Below are positions 31,704-43,635 of a DNA stretch of 64,000 nucleotides, piece after piece. A model generated the notes under the pieces. The model saw only the letters and a list, made by a program, of their open reading frames with translations. It was not told the DNA's origin and made no database searches. The position numbers and the translations under genes were made by a program. Every line of letters starts with the position of its first letter. Position 1 is the first letter of the stretch. The DNA is from Paralithodes platypus (taxonomy: Eukaryota; Arthropoda; Malacostraca; Decapoda; Lithodidae). The stretch is from assembly GCA_032716605.1 (NCBI GenBank), contig CM064480.1, forward strand, positions 44,242,846-44,306,845, given 5' to 3'.

Positions 31704-33476
31704 ACGTTAACCACTCTGTTAGAACCGCATGGCTTGTCCTACAGTGACTAGCTAGGATCGCCAGGGCAGTGGATGGGGCTACAGTTTATGTATTAGAGTG
31801 TGCTTTATTTCATATGAAAGCTCGTGTCATGGGCAGTCCAGAAAGGCTCTTTGTTTTCACCCATGTCAAGGCTTTCTATATTTAATTGTAAAGTATATGT
31901 TTTATCATTAACTAGTAATGATGGGATCTGGGAGAGAGAGAGAGAGTAGAACAGAGTGAGAGGGGGGCGCGCAGTGTTTTTGCCCCGCTCGATGACGTCA
32001 CGGCTGGCTGCCTCGTGGGGGATGGTTGAGGGAGGTCCTTACCATGCTGCTAGCTCCCTTGCTAGTGGCTAAAGGACTTGTTACCGCATTACCTGCGCGG
32101 TGCAGGCTAGTCCGGGTATATATACTGCCGCCTCGCCACTCTCTCCTCAGATCTGGTTTCTAGAACGCATCTATCTTATCCCTTGGTACCTGTCCCCCGG
32201 TCCTCTGCCTACCTCGCTCTTTTTTCATATCTTTCACCACCTTTTATTAATATTATACCCCCTTTGGTTTACTCTGCAAAATCAGCTTCATGCTGGCCAG
32301 TTGTATTGTGCGTTAAGGTCTGATATAACCCATGTATGTTTAGTTGTTAAGATAAGTTGATCACGAAGCATTGGTTGGCATTCATATTGTTTAGTACCGC
32401 TTCCTATAATTATTAGTGTTCTGCTGGATTAGATAATGCTAGACTAGGGGTCTGATATTATAAGGTATTGTTTCCTATGAGTGCTGGCTTTAGGTAAAAG
32501 CTGCACGATATACCTGAGAACTGGAGTTGATTGAGTAAATTCTAGTCTGTGTGCCATTGAGAGTAGAGCATGCACGAATGAGGGCTTTTTGCCTATACCA
32601 TTCTGCACTGTTCTAAGCTCGTTGTTTGACTCTGAGGTACGCCAGGAGAACGCTTAATACTTCGGTATTAAGGTTTCTCAAGAGAGCTACCCTTCCCTAT
32701 AACGTAATATTTGACGCACAGACTTGAGATTTGCACTAGGCTATGCGGGATGCCATGCGCACCAGTATCTCGTATCATTGACTCTAGCTAGACTTTATCA
32801 ATCATAGTAGACATTAAGTATATTAACCCAATTACTCTTTTTATGCATACCCATTTATGATTACACAAGCATTTCGCAGCCTAGTTTGATGTATGGGAGA
32901 CACAAACGACTTAGGCTCTTTTTGTTGATAGGAATACTGCATTGTCGTGGCGATTATATTATTGTTGTAGCGTTTAGGATATTCTTGGCCCCGACTGCAT
33001 TATATATTCTGCCTTTTTGTGTGCATAGCCTGCACGAGCATTGTTCCGCTGCCTGCCTTTTTGGGTTCCATTTCCGATATGAGCATCTTTATAGCATCTA
33101 ACATTTAAAGAAGATTCCTTGTTAGTGTTGAAGGACTTTAGTGCACTTTCTTTCATGCAGGAGTGCCTGACATTTATTGATTAAAGTAACGTAAGCTGTA
33201 ACTTCTCTTACCACCTTACTTTGCATACCATAACCAAGCACCTTCGGTTATAGGTAGTAATAGGCTGTTTTCACATAACATTAAGCCTAGAATAGACGCA
33301 CATTTATTGAGAGTTTGATAGCCTATTATTGCATATAGAACTCTGGAGAGTATTGTGTTCTTTGTTCACTGGGAATATACATCAGAGGTTGGATCTAGCT
33401 CTTTCCGTTGTAGCATTTATGCCATTACTAGTCCAATGAATAAGAGCCCTGATATATTTGAACCTCAGTTGTAACA
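31700..33476 (+). repeat. 3' LTR
   Basis: Matches 25155-26950 from ACGTTAACCACTC on. Ends CTCAGTTGTAACA. Short deletions, for example near 32195, and scattered changes relative to the 5' LTR. Confidence 0.88.
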
Positions 33477-33480
33477 GAAA

Positions 33481-33577
33481 CAATCCTGGGGTCTTCGACC
33501 GTGTGCGTCAGTCACTTCTGCGACGGGCTGCAGCGTGCATCAAACAAGGAGGGCGGAATTTTGAACATTTACTGTAA
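33481..33577 (+). pseudogene. mariner/Tc-like transposase, C-terminus
   Basis: In phase with 24630-25154 once the gypsy element and one target copy are removed: NNPGVFDRVRQSLLRRAAAC, then KQGGRNFEHLL and stop TAA at 33575-33577. This is the normal end of the family. Confidence 0.85.
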
Positions 33578-33753
33578 ATGTTATTGTCATACTGGAAATA
33601 CTGTTTTATTTTGTTAATACATCACGTTGTCCTTGCTAAATGTTTCATTTACAAGGAATTTTGAACATTTACTGTAATTTTATTGTCATACTGGAAATAC
33701 TGTTTTATTTTGTTAATAAATCACGTTGTCCTTGGTAAATGTTTCATTTACAA
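33555..33753 (+). repeat. 100-bp tandem duplication over the transposase stop codon
   Basis: GGAATTTTGAACATTTACTG...TTTCATTTACAA occurs at 33555-33654 and 33655-33753 with a few differences. The second copy repeats the last codons and stop of the transposase. Confidence 0.85.
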
Positions 33754-33878
33754 GCAATTCCCGGAGTAAAACACATTCAAGCAGACCTGTTAGGTGCTGT
33801 AACTCGACAACTATTTATATTTGCTTATATGGTCATTTAGTGATTTACATTCAATTATGTGTCAGGAATACATCCCCT

Positions 33879-33913
33879 GATTTTCGGCACATATTTCTGG
33901 AACACCCTGTATA
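33879..33913 (-). repeat. mariner-type 3' terminal inverted repeat
   Basis: TTTTCGGCACATATTTCTGG then AACACCCTGTATA matches the TACAGGGTGTTCC-type end of mariner-like elements. The opposite end is missing because the element is 5'-truncated. Confidence 0.6.
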
Positions 33914-33945
33914 TTATGTAGTTAATAGCTAAACATGCAAACAAT

Positions 33946-34036
33946 ACAGGAGAGAGAGAGAGCGAGAGCGAGCGCGAGCGCGAGCGAAGAAGAGGGTGTT
34001 GATGAGAAAGAGAGAGAGAGAGAGTGAGGGAGGAGG
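33946..34036 (+). repeat. (GA)n / (GC-GA)n low-complexity run
   Basis: GAGAGAGAGCGAGCGCGAGCG-type tract broken by a short unique segment. The region on to 34635 shows no gene. Confidence 0.8.
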
Positions 34037-34635
34037 AGGGTGGTTGAAGTGAGACCAAGGCAGGATCAGCCAACAATTGGGTCCTGATCCCTGGTGTTAG
34101 TGTGGGGTCTCTCGCGTCACCCGCAGCCCCACTAATTGCCCCAGCTGCCCCCTCCCCTCTAACCCCCTGATCTTTAGCCCCCTGGTCTCTTTTTGTTTTG
34201 CTGACCCTCCAGTAACTTTTTGTCATCCTTTCTTATTGTTTCACTTTCTTTTTTGTCCATGATTCCTATCCTTACATATTCTCTTTTCCATTTATCATTG
34301 CGTTTGATTAAAGCCAGTGTCACACGATCGTTCTTTCCGGCAATATTTGATGAGCAAGTTTATTCTAGTAATATTTTGCGTATTTTTCGCATTGCAATCG
34401 CATACTACAGTGAAGGTAAAATATATATTATGATTGCATTCTGATATAACTGTGATAATGAAGCTGCCAGACTACAATTGCTCGTAAAAATTGACGGAAG
34501 AAGCGCTCATGTGACACGTCCAGTTCTCCTCTCGCCTTTTCTTCCACTCTTACGTCCCCCTTCCCCCTTTGTTTATTACTGCTCTTCCTTCTCTCCTCTG
34601 CTTTCTCCATCTTCTGCTCTATCTATTGTGCTTCA

Positions 34636-35007
34636 TTAAGGGGGGTGACCTGCTTTTATTCTCTCCTTTTCTCTCTTTCTCTGGCTTGTGTCCATTCGGC
34701 CGCATTCAGCCTACTGTGTTATGACGTTTATCCCCATCCAGATGTCGATGTCTTCCTAGCAAGCGATAGCGAGCCAGCATTGTATGGAGAAATCAGGCTT
34801 CGCCGGAGACATTTCTCTGTAGAAAAATGTACAAATTTAGCCTGTTGTCAAAAACATTTTCTAAAATATGCTGGCTCGCTACTGCTCGCCAGGAAGAATT
34901 CGACACTTGGATGGGGGTCAACGTCTTAAAACAGTAGGCTGACTGGGACCGAATGGACACAACTCTGGGAGGGTGAGAGAAAAGAATAACGAGGTGGGCC
35001 GCCTTAA
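34636..35007. mobile_element. Palindromic TTAA MITE family P, copy A
   Basis: TTAA at 34636-34639 and 35004-35007. Arms from AAGGGGGGTGACC inward share CTGGCTTGTRTCCATTCGG, CAGCCTACTGT, GTTTATCCCCATCCAG and GCGAGCCAGCAT with their inverted copies. Related copies are at 42175-42558, 60902-61261 and 63143-63514. Confidence 0.82.
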
Positions 35008-35008
35008 A

Positions 35009-35223
35009 TTAACCCCTTCTGTACCAGCGACGTCTATTCTGTTTCATGCTAGCTATATGTTGGCGATTGTACACAGCTTAGGAAGGATCTGTGGTAGTTT
35101 AAAGGGTTGATTGCGAGAGTTCGAAGCCTTTAATTGCTAGAAATCCTTCATAAACTGAATAAAATCGATTAGTAGTACCCAGAATAAAATAGAAAAGAGT
35201 GTCGATAGTAGAGAAGGGGTTAA
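35009..35223. mobile_element. TTAA MITE with CCCCTTCTGTACC ends
   Basis: TTAA at 35009-35012 and 35220-35223. The ends CCCCTTCTGTACCAGCGACG and GTCGATAGTAGAGAAGGGG are inverted near-copies. 215 bp, no coding capacity; sister of 24304-24522. Confidence 0.82.
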
Positions 35224-35277
35224 TATACGTTTGCTTATTCCTGTTCATAACCTTCCTCTGCATATTCCTTATTTAGC

Positions 35278-35642
35278 TTAAGGGGATAGGAGTCGTTTTG
35301 TGTTTGGTATACATATTTTCATTTATTTTATTATTTTTCTAGTTTCTTCTCTAGACCACCATCAATCATAAGACATAACAACCCCAGGATCCCCCTTCAA
35401 GATATATTTTTACATTTTCGGTAGACAAATGTACCGGTCGAAAGCCGGTTCCTCCTAAGTTACAGGCTCTCTATCGCTCGACAGGGACAAAATCGACACC
35501 TAATTGACATGAATTACAAAGAAAAGGGGTGAATGGTCAGAAAATCACCAAACTAATGGGCCGAACGTCTTAAAATCTGAAAACTAATGGAACTAAACAT
35601 GAGGGAGAAAGGTGTCCAGAAAAACGCCCCATCTCCCCTTAA
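35278..35642. mobile_element. TTAA MITE with AAGGGGAT ends
   Basis: TTAA at 35278-35281 and 35639-35642; ends AAGGGGATAGG and ATCTCCCCTT. Internal GAAAGCCGGTTCCTC and CTCTCTATCGCTCGACAGG words recur at 36795-36850. Confidence 0.65.
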
Positions 35643-36126
35643 TCTCTTCTTCCTCCTTCTGTCCCCATTTTCTTTCATTAGCTTTCTTTCTCCTTCTTTT
35701 CCCTATTGTGTCCTAATCTGTCCCTCCTTCACGTTCTCCATCGGTCTCGATTGTTTGGCTTTTATTTTATTTTATTTGTTTCGCCATCACTTTATCATAT
35801 TTGTTCCTTACCTTATTATTTTAGAGGGAGGCAGACCTACTCTTTTTTTCTGGACCACCTTCTCCCTCAACTTTAGGCCCATTAGTTTTTTAATTTCCAC
35901 AGGTTTGCCCCATTAGTTTCCCTATTTTAAGACCTTTTGTGCCATTTAGGTGTTGCATATTTTCCTGGCGAGCAATAGCGAGCTTTTTATTTTCGAGGTA
36001 CATTTTTCTACCGAACATTTTACAAATTCATCTCGAAGGGGAATCTTGAGGATAATTGATGAAGCTTGATGTCGGTCTAGGGAGGAAACTAAAACAATAA
36101 TAAATATATAAATACACAAACTAGTA
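35643..36126. other. CT-rich stretch with degenerate family-P sequence
   Basis: CTTCTTCC-type low complexity near 35645-35720, then GGCGAGCAATAGCGAGC and a TTTTAAGACC block (35925-35995) from a decayed family-P MITE. No gene. Confidence 0.5.
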
Positions 36127-36607
36127 AACAAATCCTGCCCCCTTATCTCCCTCTATAGCGTTGTCTTATAAACAAATCCTGCCCCCTTATCTCCCTCTAT
36201 AGCGTTGTCTTATAAACAAATCCTGCCCCTTATCCCCTCTATAGCGTTGTCGTATAAACAATCCTGCCCCTTATCTCCCTCTATAGGTTGTCTTATAAAC
36301 AATCCTGATATCTCCCTCTATAGCGTTGTCTTATAAACAAATCCTGCCCCCTTATCTCCCTCTATAGCGTTGTCTTATAAACAAATCCTGCCCCCTTATC
36401 TCCCTCTATAGCGTTGTCTCATAAACAAATCCTGCCCCCTTATCTCCCTCTATAGCGTTGTCTCATCATAAACAAGTGCCCCTTATCTCCCTCTATAGCG
36501 TTGTCTCATAATAAACAAATCCTGCCCCCTTATCTCCCTCTATAGCGTTGTCTCATAATAAACAAATCCTGCCCCCTTATCTCCCTCTATAGCGTTGTCT
36601 CATAATA
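36127..36607 (+). repeat. 44-bp minisatellite, about 11 units
   Basis: The unit carries TCCTGCCCCCTTATCTCCC and TCTATAGCGTTGTCTTATAA. Some units are shortened, for example near 36225-36320. Later units change CTTATA to CTCATAATA. No coding potential. Confidence 0.92.
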
Positions 36608-36649
36608 CTTATCTCACCTCTTCTATGCATACACCATATGCTACTAGGA

Positions 36650-37016
36650 CGCAAGGGGGAATGGCCGTATTTATGTACTCATGTATATATGTTTGTATTA
36701 TTATGTTTTAGTTTCCTCCCTAGAATCAAGCTTAAACAAGGAACCCCCAAGACCCTCCTTCAAGATAAGTGTGTACATGTTTCAATAGAAACATTTCCCG
36801 GCCGAAGGCCGGTTCCTCTTATATCAAAGGCTCTCTTTCGCTCGCCAGGAAAAAATCGACACCTAAATATCACAAAGTCTTAATATTGACACAATAGCGG
36901 GGTGAAATGTCTTACAATCGCCAAACTAATGAGCCGAACGTCTTAAAATCTGAAAACGAATGGGGCTAAACACGAGCGAGAAGGGGACCAGAAAACCCAG
37001 CCCATCCCCCCTTTAA
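36650..37016. mobile_element. MITE related to 35278-35642
   Basis: Left tip GCAAGGGGGAATGG (target decayed), right tip CCATCCCCCCTTTAA with TTAA at 37013-37016. Shares CGGCCGAAGGCCGGTTCCTC, CTCGCCAGG and AATCGACACCTAA with its relatives. Confidence 0.55.
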
Positions 37017-37427
37017 CGTTTACAGGGGATATCAAGAGGTATACAAGAGGGCCAACAGATGGGGTTTGTTGTTACCCCAACATTCCGATACATGCCACTA
37101 TAAGGAAGACCCAACGAACTTGACTAAACCTAGTCAACTTACCTTCACAATTTCGAGTCGACTTACCATTCTTATACTTGGATAAAATGCTCCATAGCAT
37201 GCGTGACTACTATTTTAGGCCTATGGGCAACAATATGAGTGTGTTTTTGCTTCTAAGTGAGTTGCATGGGCTCCTGAAAAATAGCTGGTCGTTCCATAAG
37301 TAATATCTCCCCTGGATGCATTTAGATCTAACCATCTAAGTCACAGATTGAAGTCAAGCATCTATTGTTTATTTTTCTTTTCTATATTCCAACTACTCCC
37401 TCTCTGGATTATTACCCCCTTCATGTC

Positions 37428-37428
37428 C

Positions 37429-37475
<47 letters not shown>

Positions 37476-37480
37476 TCTCT

Positions 37481-37545
<65 letters not shown>
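37428..37545 (+). repeat. (CT)n microsatellite
   Basis: About 118 bp of CT with an interspersed TTTCTC segment. The Ser/Leu-only open frames across it are artefacts. 37017-37427 and 37546-37990 hold no recognised gene. Confidence 0.95.
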
Positions 37546-37548
<3 letters not shown>

Positions 37549-37990
37549 TTGACCTTACATTTTACTCTCGCCTTCTAGCTTTCCATTCCCTAGCTCTCTC
37601 CCTCTCTCATATAGGGCCTTATTCCCCATTCTTTGTCTGTTATGTCGTCAGGGTCAATTGTGTGCCTGTATTTCCCTCTCACATTCCCCTCTCTCTGGCT
37701 CTTACTCCCTTCCGTGCTCCCTCTTTTACTACTCACTAACATTGATTACCCCTTTGTTCCATGCCTTCGTACACACACGTACACAAAATTACATACAATT
37801 GCATAGATACATACATCACACAGTCTATTTGAACAAAATTGTAGATGATGTAAGTTAAAAATTATATAGTGTGAACATATATGTACGTAATTTTAATTTG
37901 TTATTAGCCTAAATGAAATTAGAGAAACTTGAGGCTAACATTCATATCAACTGGTTGGAAAAATTAATGATAGTTCAATAAAAAAGGGTT

Positions 37991-38640
37991 TAAGGCGCAC
38001 GGCTGTACTTACCATCCGCCTGCATTCCAAAGGCTCTTCCTGGGAAAGCTTCTTCCAGGCCGTGATTCTGTTCCTTCCAAGCAGCTTGGATGTATTAGTC
38101 TCAGCCACAAGAAACATGGTACTCCTGGAGATTTAACTTCAGGGTTGTTACTCACCCAGGAGTAAGGTCAACATCAGGAAGACGAGACCCGTGACCATAT
38201 AGTTTAAACTGGCGCTGACGAATTATACAACAAATGTGTCTCAACTAAGTTTCAGAAAGCAGACAGTGGTTTGCTATGTGGTCATATCAGAGAAAGGTCA
38301 TGATCCTGAAGAAACATTTGATACTAAATAGTTGATGCGTCTCTTAGTCACTGTTGATTGTCCTTGCTTCGCAACCATATGACAAAATAGGGGCACCAAC
38401 CTCTCGAAGATCCGCAGCTTTGTTCTTCTGCATAGGTATTGACAGTACAATATACTTATGTTAAGAAGTTACATTGCTCCATATGCTAACCTGAGGTGAC
38501 ACTTCACATCATGATCTGACCCATCTCTGTTATGGGTCTCATTACCACGATAGATGGATCTATCCAAAGCTTTTATATCATTGGCATATGCTAAATTGGA
38601 AGCATTTAACTGAAAAATGAGTTGGTAACGGATACATAAA
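37991..38640 (-). pseudogene. RTE-like LINE, RT C-terminal end (highly degenerate)
   Basis: Minus strand, multiple frames: YANDIKALDRSIYRG (a decayed YADD region), a SYGCEARTINSD block, LLSETLRHICCIIRQR-like text (LLSET*LRHICCIIRQRQ) and LYGHGSRLPDVDL, the conserved tail of RTE-type LINEs. No open frame is longer than about 30 codons. 38641-39240 is AT-rich with a short family-P remnant at 39060-39200. Confidence 0.6.
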
Positions 38641-39299
38641 GGTTAAATTTCCTAAAATTGATAAACAAAGTGGTTGTATCTATGTAATACTGTGGCTATC
38701 ATTAGATTTTTGTTCTTAGGTATTACGTTTAATTTGATAGGGTTGGGCTTAATATCGTAGGCTAAAGAGCGTATTAATCAGTTGTAACTTTATACAGGAA
38801 TACATTTTACTAGGATATGATTAGCTTTTGTTATTTAGGCCTACTGGTTGTGAACATTAAATATTTACAGATATTTGGAATAATTGTTTTTTTCATTATA
38901 TGTGTGCTTTCACATTTCTTAAACTTTCTTTTCAGTAATGGCAATTGTCAATCAACAAGAATTTCACGATTAAAAGATAGCCATTTGGATATGTAGGCAT
39001 ATTATTGTATTTGACTTGACAGACTTAGAATTTATCTCCCTCGAAGCAAATAGGGTTAACCCTATTTCTGAGGAGGTTTATTTTGAAATTTTAAGACGGT
39101 TCACCCCTTTAGTTTGGCATTAATAAGATGATTCACCCCATTAACGTGTCAATGTTTTTTTCCAGGCGAACAATAGCAAGCCTGTAATTTAGATTCAAGG
39201 GGGTCTGAATGGCCATTATATAATTTGAAGGAAGTTTGCATAATCGTTTTTGCTAGTCTAGTGGACTAACTATTCTTCAACTTGCCATAAACTATTTCA

Positions 39300-40445
39300 T
39301 CAATAACAAATGTAATGAACTTTCTAGCTCTAGCTCTTTCCAAGCTTTCTGGTATCTAGCTAAAAACCTCTCCAACAAAATTACTTCATCGTCTTTCCCT
39401 CCTCTTTTCCACTCTGATTGCACCACCGTCACTTCTTCCTTTGAAAAAGCTGAACTCCTCGCTCAAACTTTTGCTAAAACTCTACCTTGGATGATTCCGG
39501 CGCTATTCCTTCCTCCTTGTATCTTTCAAACTCTTGATCATCATCCTTATGGGACTTCGATAAGACTTTTTATATTGCGCTAGACATGATGAAAGTCATT
39601 AATAGAGTCTGACATAAATCTCTAATTTCTAAACTACCCCGTTTGGTTTCTATCCCTCTATCTGTGCCTTTATCTTTTATTTCCTGTCTGGCCATTCTAT
39701 AGTGTCGGTTTTTGACGGTCATCCGCTCACTTCCTCAACCTATCAAGTCCGGTGTTCCTCATGGTTCTATCCCATCTCCAGTTCGCTTTCTAATCTTCAT
39801 TAATGATTTTCTCAACTGTACATCTAGTCCTATCCAATTATATGCTGATAACTCTACTTTACAATATTCACCTAGTTTTCTACAACAACCTACCATGAAA
39901 TTACTCCAAAACTCTCTTACAGGAGCACAGTGCGCCCATGTATTGAGTATTGTTCACATGTGTGGGGAGGTTCCACCCATACCACACTTCTGGAAAGGGT
40001 ATAATCAAATGCAATGTCTTATCGACTCGCCTCCTCTTCCTAATTCCCAACAAGCTCTCTCTACAAGCTGCAATGTTGCATCTGTCTCACTCTTTTACCG
40101 CTACTACAATAATCAGTGTTCTTCAGTGATTTTGTAGCGTATCCCTCTTCCCGTATGAAGAGAGGGGGGCACCCACCTTTCAACACATTTACACTCCTAT
40201 TCTGTCCAACTCTCTAACCCAAGATGGAACCAATTCTCCCAGTTTTTCTTCTACTCGACAAGTAAGCTCTGAAACTCTCTCCCTCAATCTGTCTTTCCTT
40301 CATCCTATGACTTAAATGTTTGCAAGCTTCGGGTGTCTAGATATTTTTACTCTAACATACCTTAAATTTGGCTCTCTGCCACTCTTTTAACTTTACAGGG
40401 AAATTTGCCTTTTGTCTCCCTCATATACATAGAAAACAAGAAACG
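39300..40445 (+). pseudogene. Jockey-like LINE copy d: RT (internally deleted)
   Basis: Plus strand: FWYLAKNLSNKITSSSFPPL and a SSFEKAELLAQTFAK-like linker, then FKLPRLVSIPLSVPLSF-type text, IKSGVPHGSIPSPVRFLIFI and LYADNSTLQYS (palm motif YADN, one Asp lost), then a jump to the C-terminal TGAQCAHVLSIVHMCGE block, SLFYRYYNNQCSS and the shared 3' UTR. The region between palm and C-terminus is shorter than in copy c, so a deletion is likely at about 39915. Confidence 0.75.
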
Positions 40446-40859
40446 CTTGTACGTTAATTTTCCTTTGCAGGTCCTACCTTGTATATGTATGTCCGTAATC
40501 ACATTACTATATGGCCAATATTTATTGTATTTGTTATTCCATATAATTATATACTGTTCTATGTTATTTCAGTATAAAACCCCATAAGTTGTCCTTTGCA
40601 TTTCATTTCTAAGTTGATGCCTGCCTATATCAGACCAGCCAGTAAACGCTAATAAGACAGTTTTTGCTAGGCAAAATATGAAAATGTGTTATATTTATAG
40701 CTACCGTCTGATGATTTGAGTAGAATTTCAGAACAACATAGAGTTTGAGGGTAAATTGAGCGAGTGTTAAACCTTTTGATAAATAAAGGTCCTTCCTAGC
40801 TTCCTGAGCTTGTGAAACCGTTTCTGCAGGTAACCAAAAGTGACAAAGCAAAGCTGTAG
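40446..40859. other. AT-rich spacer
   Basis: A GGTCCTTCCTAGCTTCCTGA segment resembles the inner part of the AGGAAGG-type MITEs. No gene seen. Confidence 0.4.
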
Positions 40860-41397
40860 TTAAAGGTGGTGGTACATGGGTTGAGTTAAACATAAAATAA
40901 TAATTGCCAACCTTCACATAATTATCCTGCAAAATACAATGGCACCGAAATAATTATTAAAAATGGTATACAGGATTTTGTGGATCGTCTACACCGGATC
41001 TGTGACGTCATAGGAGTGTAAGTCCACCATCCAGTCCAGGATGAGGATACTCCTGTGACTTCACTATGTCATCAGAGGTCCGGTGTAGACGATCCACAAA
41101 ATCCTTTATACCATTGTAAATGACTATATCAGTGAGATTGCATTTTGCAAGATAGTTATGTGCAGGTTGATGATTATTATTCCATGTTTAACTCAACCCA
41201 AGCAGAAAGGACAGGATGGTTAAAGAAAAGCTAGAAATATAACTATAACTGATGGATTGGTGGATTAGGGATTGGGAATGGAAGAGTTAGGGGTGGTAGA
41301 CATGGGAGGGATTTGGGGTTCGGTCATTAGTAGAAGCTAAAGACTGAAATTGAAATACAGTAGAAAAATCAAATATCCCATGCACCACCACCTTTAA
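40860..41397. mobile_element. TTAA MITE with AAGGTGGTGGT ends, fold-back
   Basis: TTAA at 40860-40863 and 41394-41397; ends AAGGTGGTGGTACATGGG and CCCATGCACCACCACCTT. The inner arms around CAGGATTTTGTGGATCG/CGATCCACAAAATCC (40973 and 41087) are strongly inverted, so the whole unit can fold into a hairpin. 41398-42174 shows nothing recognisable. Confidence 0.85.
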
Positions 41398-42174
41398 CTG
41401 TTTGAAGGTAATATAATACTTTTGACCCAGAAACAGGTGTCACAATAGCTGCTTCAGCGGCATGTGTCCCCTACTAGTTATCATATTGTTGTTTAGAAAT
41501 TTGTGAATTTTCATATCATACCGTCTTATTAGAGGTTAAAACATCCGAAAACAGACGTTACTTCAGTATATAATGGAGTCCGATCTTGTGACTCTGATCA
41601 TATCAGTCGATAAAATGCTTGTGCGACTTTTAAGAGGTTACTAAAATTGATTTTAGGTTGAATTTAACAATTGTATGCAAGTTACAAGAATCTGTGTATC
41701 AGGATCGTCACAATGTTCACCATCGACACCATGTTACAAGGGGCGACTGTTTAATACAGGATAGATAGAGATATCACACATCTTCAATTTACTGGTGTTC
41801 CACTGACTGACAATGTCCATAGAGGAAGGACATGCATGCAATCATCACCGAAATTAACCTGTGCAGTTGTATGTAGCACCACAGTCAAGTTATTTTTGGA
41901 AAGTCGATAAAATATACAGAATGCAAATATAAAGATATAGAAATTAGTAAATCAAATTGTAAAGCATGTTTGGGTGTCCTCGTTAACGTAGCTTTAGTAA
42001 GGGTGCATATGAATGATACTGTTAATGTTTTATATCCATGTTATAAAGTGGACACAGGTTATTAGGAGGCAGTACAGCGATGAATGACAAAGATGATCCA
42101 TAATTGCATAATGAATAAAAGCTGAAAAATGGGTTACATGTCATGTATAGTAAGATTGGATATGAGAAAGGTGT

Positions 42175-42558
42175 TTAAGGGGGGTCACCGGCATTTTTTT
42201 ATATCTCTCTCCTTTTATCCATTTCCCTGGCTTGTATCCATTCGGCCCCATTCAGCCAACTGTTTTAAGACGTTTATCCCCATCCAAGTGTTGATTTCTT
42301 CCTGGCGAGTGTTAGCGAGCCAGTATTGTATGGAGAAATCCGGCTTCGCCGGAGGAATTTTTCTATCGAAAAATTTACAAATTTAGCTTGCTGTCAAAAC
42401 AAAAATATGTATATACTGGCTCGCTACCGCTCGCCAGGAAAATCTTGACACCTGGATGGGGGTAAACGTTTTAAAACAGTAGGCGAAATGGGGCTGAATT
42501 GATACAAGCCAAAGAGAGAGGGAGAGGAAGAGAAAAAAAGCGAGGTGGGCTCCCTTAG
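42175..42558. mobile_element. Palindromic MITE family P, copy B
   Basis: TTAA at 42175-42178; right target decayed to TTAG at 42555. The GGCTTCGCCGGAGG inner palindrome and GCGAGCCAGTATTG arms match copy A. Confidence 0.82.
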
Positions 42559-42825
42559 AGAGATAAATGGACAAAAATACAGGGGCTTGGTAACAGTTGT
42601 ACTGAAGATATATATATATATATGAACTAACTTGCCGAGTGCTATAGTAGGTTCAAGAACGATAGAGAACTTCATGATAAATTTATAAAAATCTTTGGAT
42701 GAGATGGGTCAATTGTTCTTTAAAGAAGGCCAATGGGTAATCGACTAATGAGCAGATGTGAATTTCCTCAAGGGAAGTATCAAATTAAATATGTCGCCTA
42801 ATTTGTCCTATATAAGTACGGAAAT

Positions 42826-42921
42826 AACCAATAACCAACCAATATAGAAACCAATAGAATAACCAATGTAGAATAACCAATAACCAACCAATATAGAAAC
42901 CAATAGAATAACCAATGTAGA
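42826..42921 (+). repeat. Two-copy ~47-bp tandem repeat
   Basis: AATAACCAATAACCAACCAA...AATAACCAATGTAGA appears twice in succession. The surrounding 42559-43122 holds no gene. Confidence 0.85.
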
Positions 42922-43122
42922 AACATAGACATATAGACCAACCAAGGTGATAACGCCATCTCCTCACAACTCCGCTAACATTGAACACTAACATCCATCG
43001 AACGAGTATTACCTGAGCAACTTCCGATAGATTATAATATTTATTACTAGCATATGAGTGTCCTATTTACCCTTTGATAACTCGTAATCAAGTAGGGCAG
43101 CCTTTGTCGAGCATCCAAAGGG

Positions 43123-43568
43123 TTAACCTTTTCATTATGATGGCTATATTTTTGTTTAATCCTGGTTAACACTAGACTTTTTTATTCAGCTTAGGAAGGG
43201 CCTCTACGAAAAAAGGCTTAAAATACTTCAATTTACCTTTTGGCTCTCACAAGTCCTGCAAGTCCTTTCTGAACTCCAAGAAGTTGTCAAATAATATCGC
43301 ATTGACAATACAAGGAACAAGAGCGATTGTCTGATTAGTTCGTGTTTGCGTGGGTTTCTCAGAATTGAGTATGCAGTTTTGGCTCTCAAGAGGCATGCCA
43401 AATTTAAGCTCAATATTATAAAAAATACAAATCACAATTTCCCTATCAACTTAAGTCTTCTTTGATCACCAAGAATATGAACAATAACAACAACAATTAC
43501 TATAGCAACGTAGACCTTTTTGCTATCCGCCGCCGGTAAAAATGGCGTCATGGTACTGAAAGGGTTAA
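43123..43568. mobile_element. TTAA MITE with CCTTTTCATTATGATGGC ends
   Basis: TTAA at 43123-43126 and 43565-43568. The ends CCTTTTCATTATGATGGC and GCGTCATGGTACTGAAAGGG are imperfect inverted copies. Contains an AGCTTAGGAAGGGCC word shared with other TTAA MITEs here. Confidence 0.75.
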
Positions 43569-43635
43569 TATTGGAAGACAACATTCGAAAGGAGGAACTT
43601 ACCGGGGCGAGGATATTAACCCGGTTTTGGGTGCC

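Larger units (their letters stand above)
25155..33476 (+). mobile_element. Ty3/gypsy LTR retrotransposon (rearranged, non-autonomous)
   Basis: Two LTRs of about 1.79 kb, TGTGACG...GTAACA, enclose a 4.75-kb interior. The host gene is the transposase at 24630-33577; the target duplication is GATA (25151-25154) against GAAA (33477-33480). Interior order: gag with CCHC knuckle, protease, integrase core and C-terminus, then RNase H. RT is absent. The LTRs look about 97-98 percent identical by eye, so the insertion is fairly young even though the interior is broken. Confidence 0.88.

Noticed and set aside
36127..36607. CRISPR-like array
   Set aside because: Repeats are contiguous without unique spacers and the genome is eukaryotic.
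37348..37739. Two Ser/Leu-repeat open frames
   Set aside because: Produced by the CT microsatellite.
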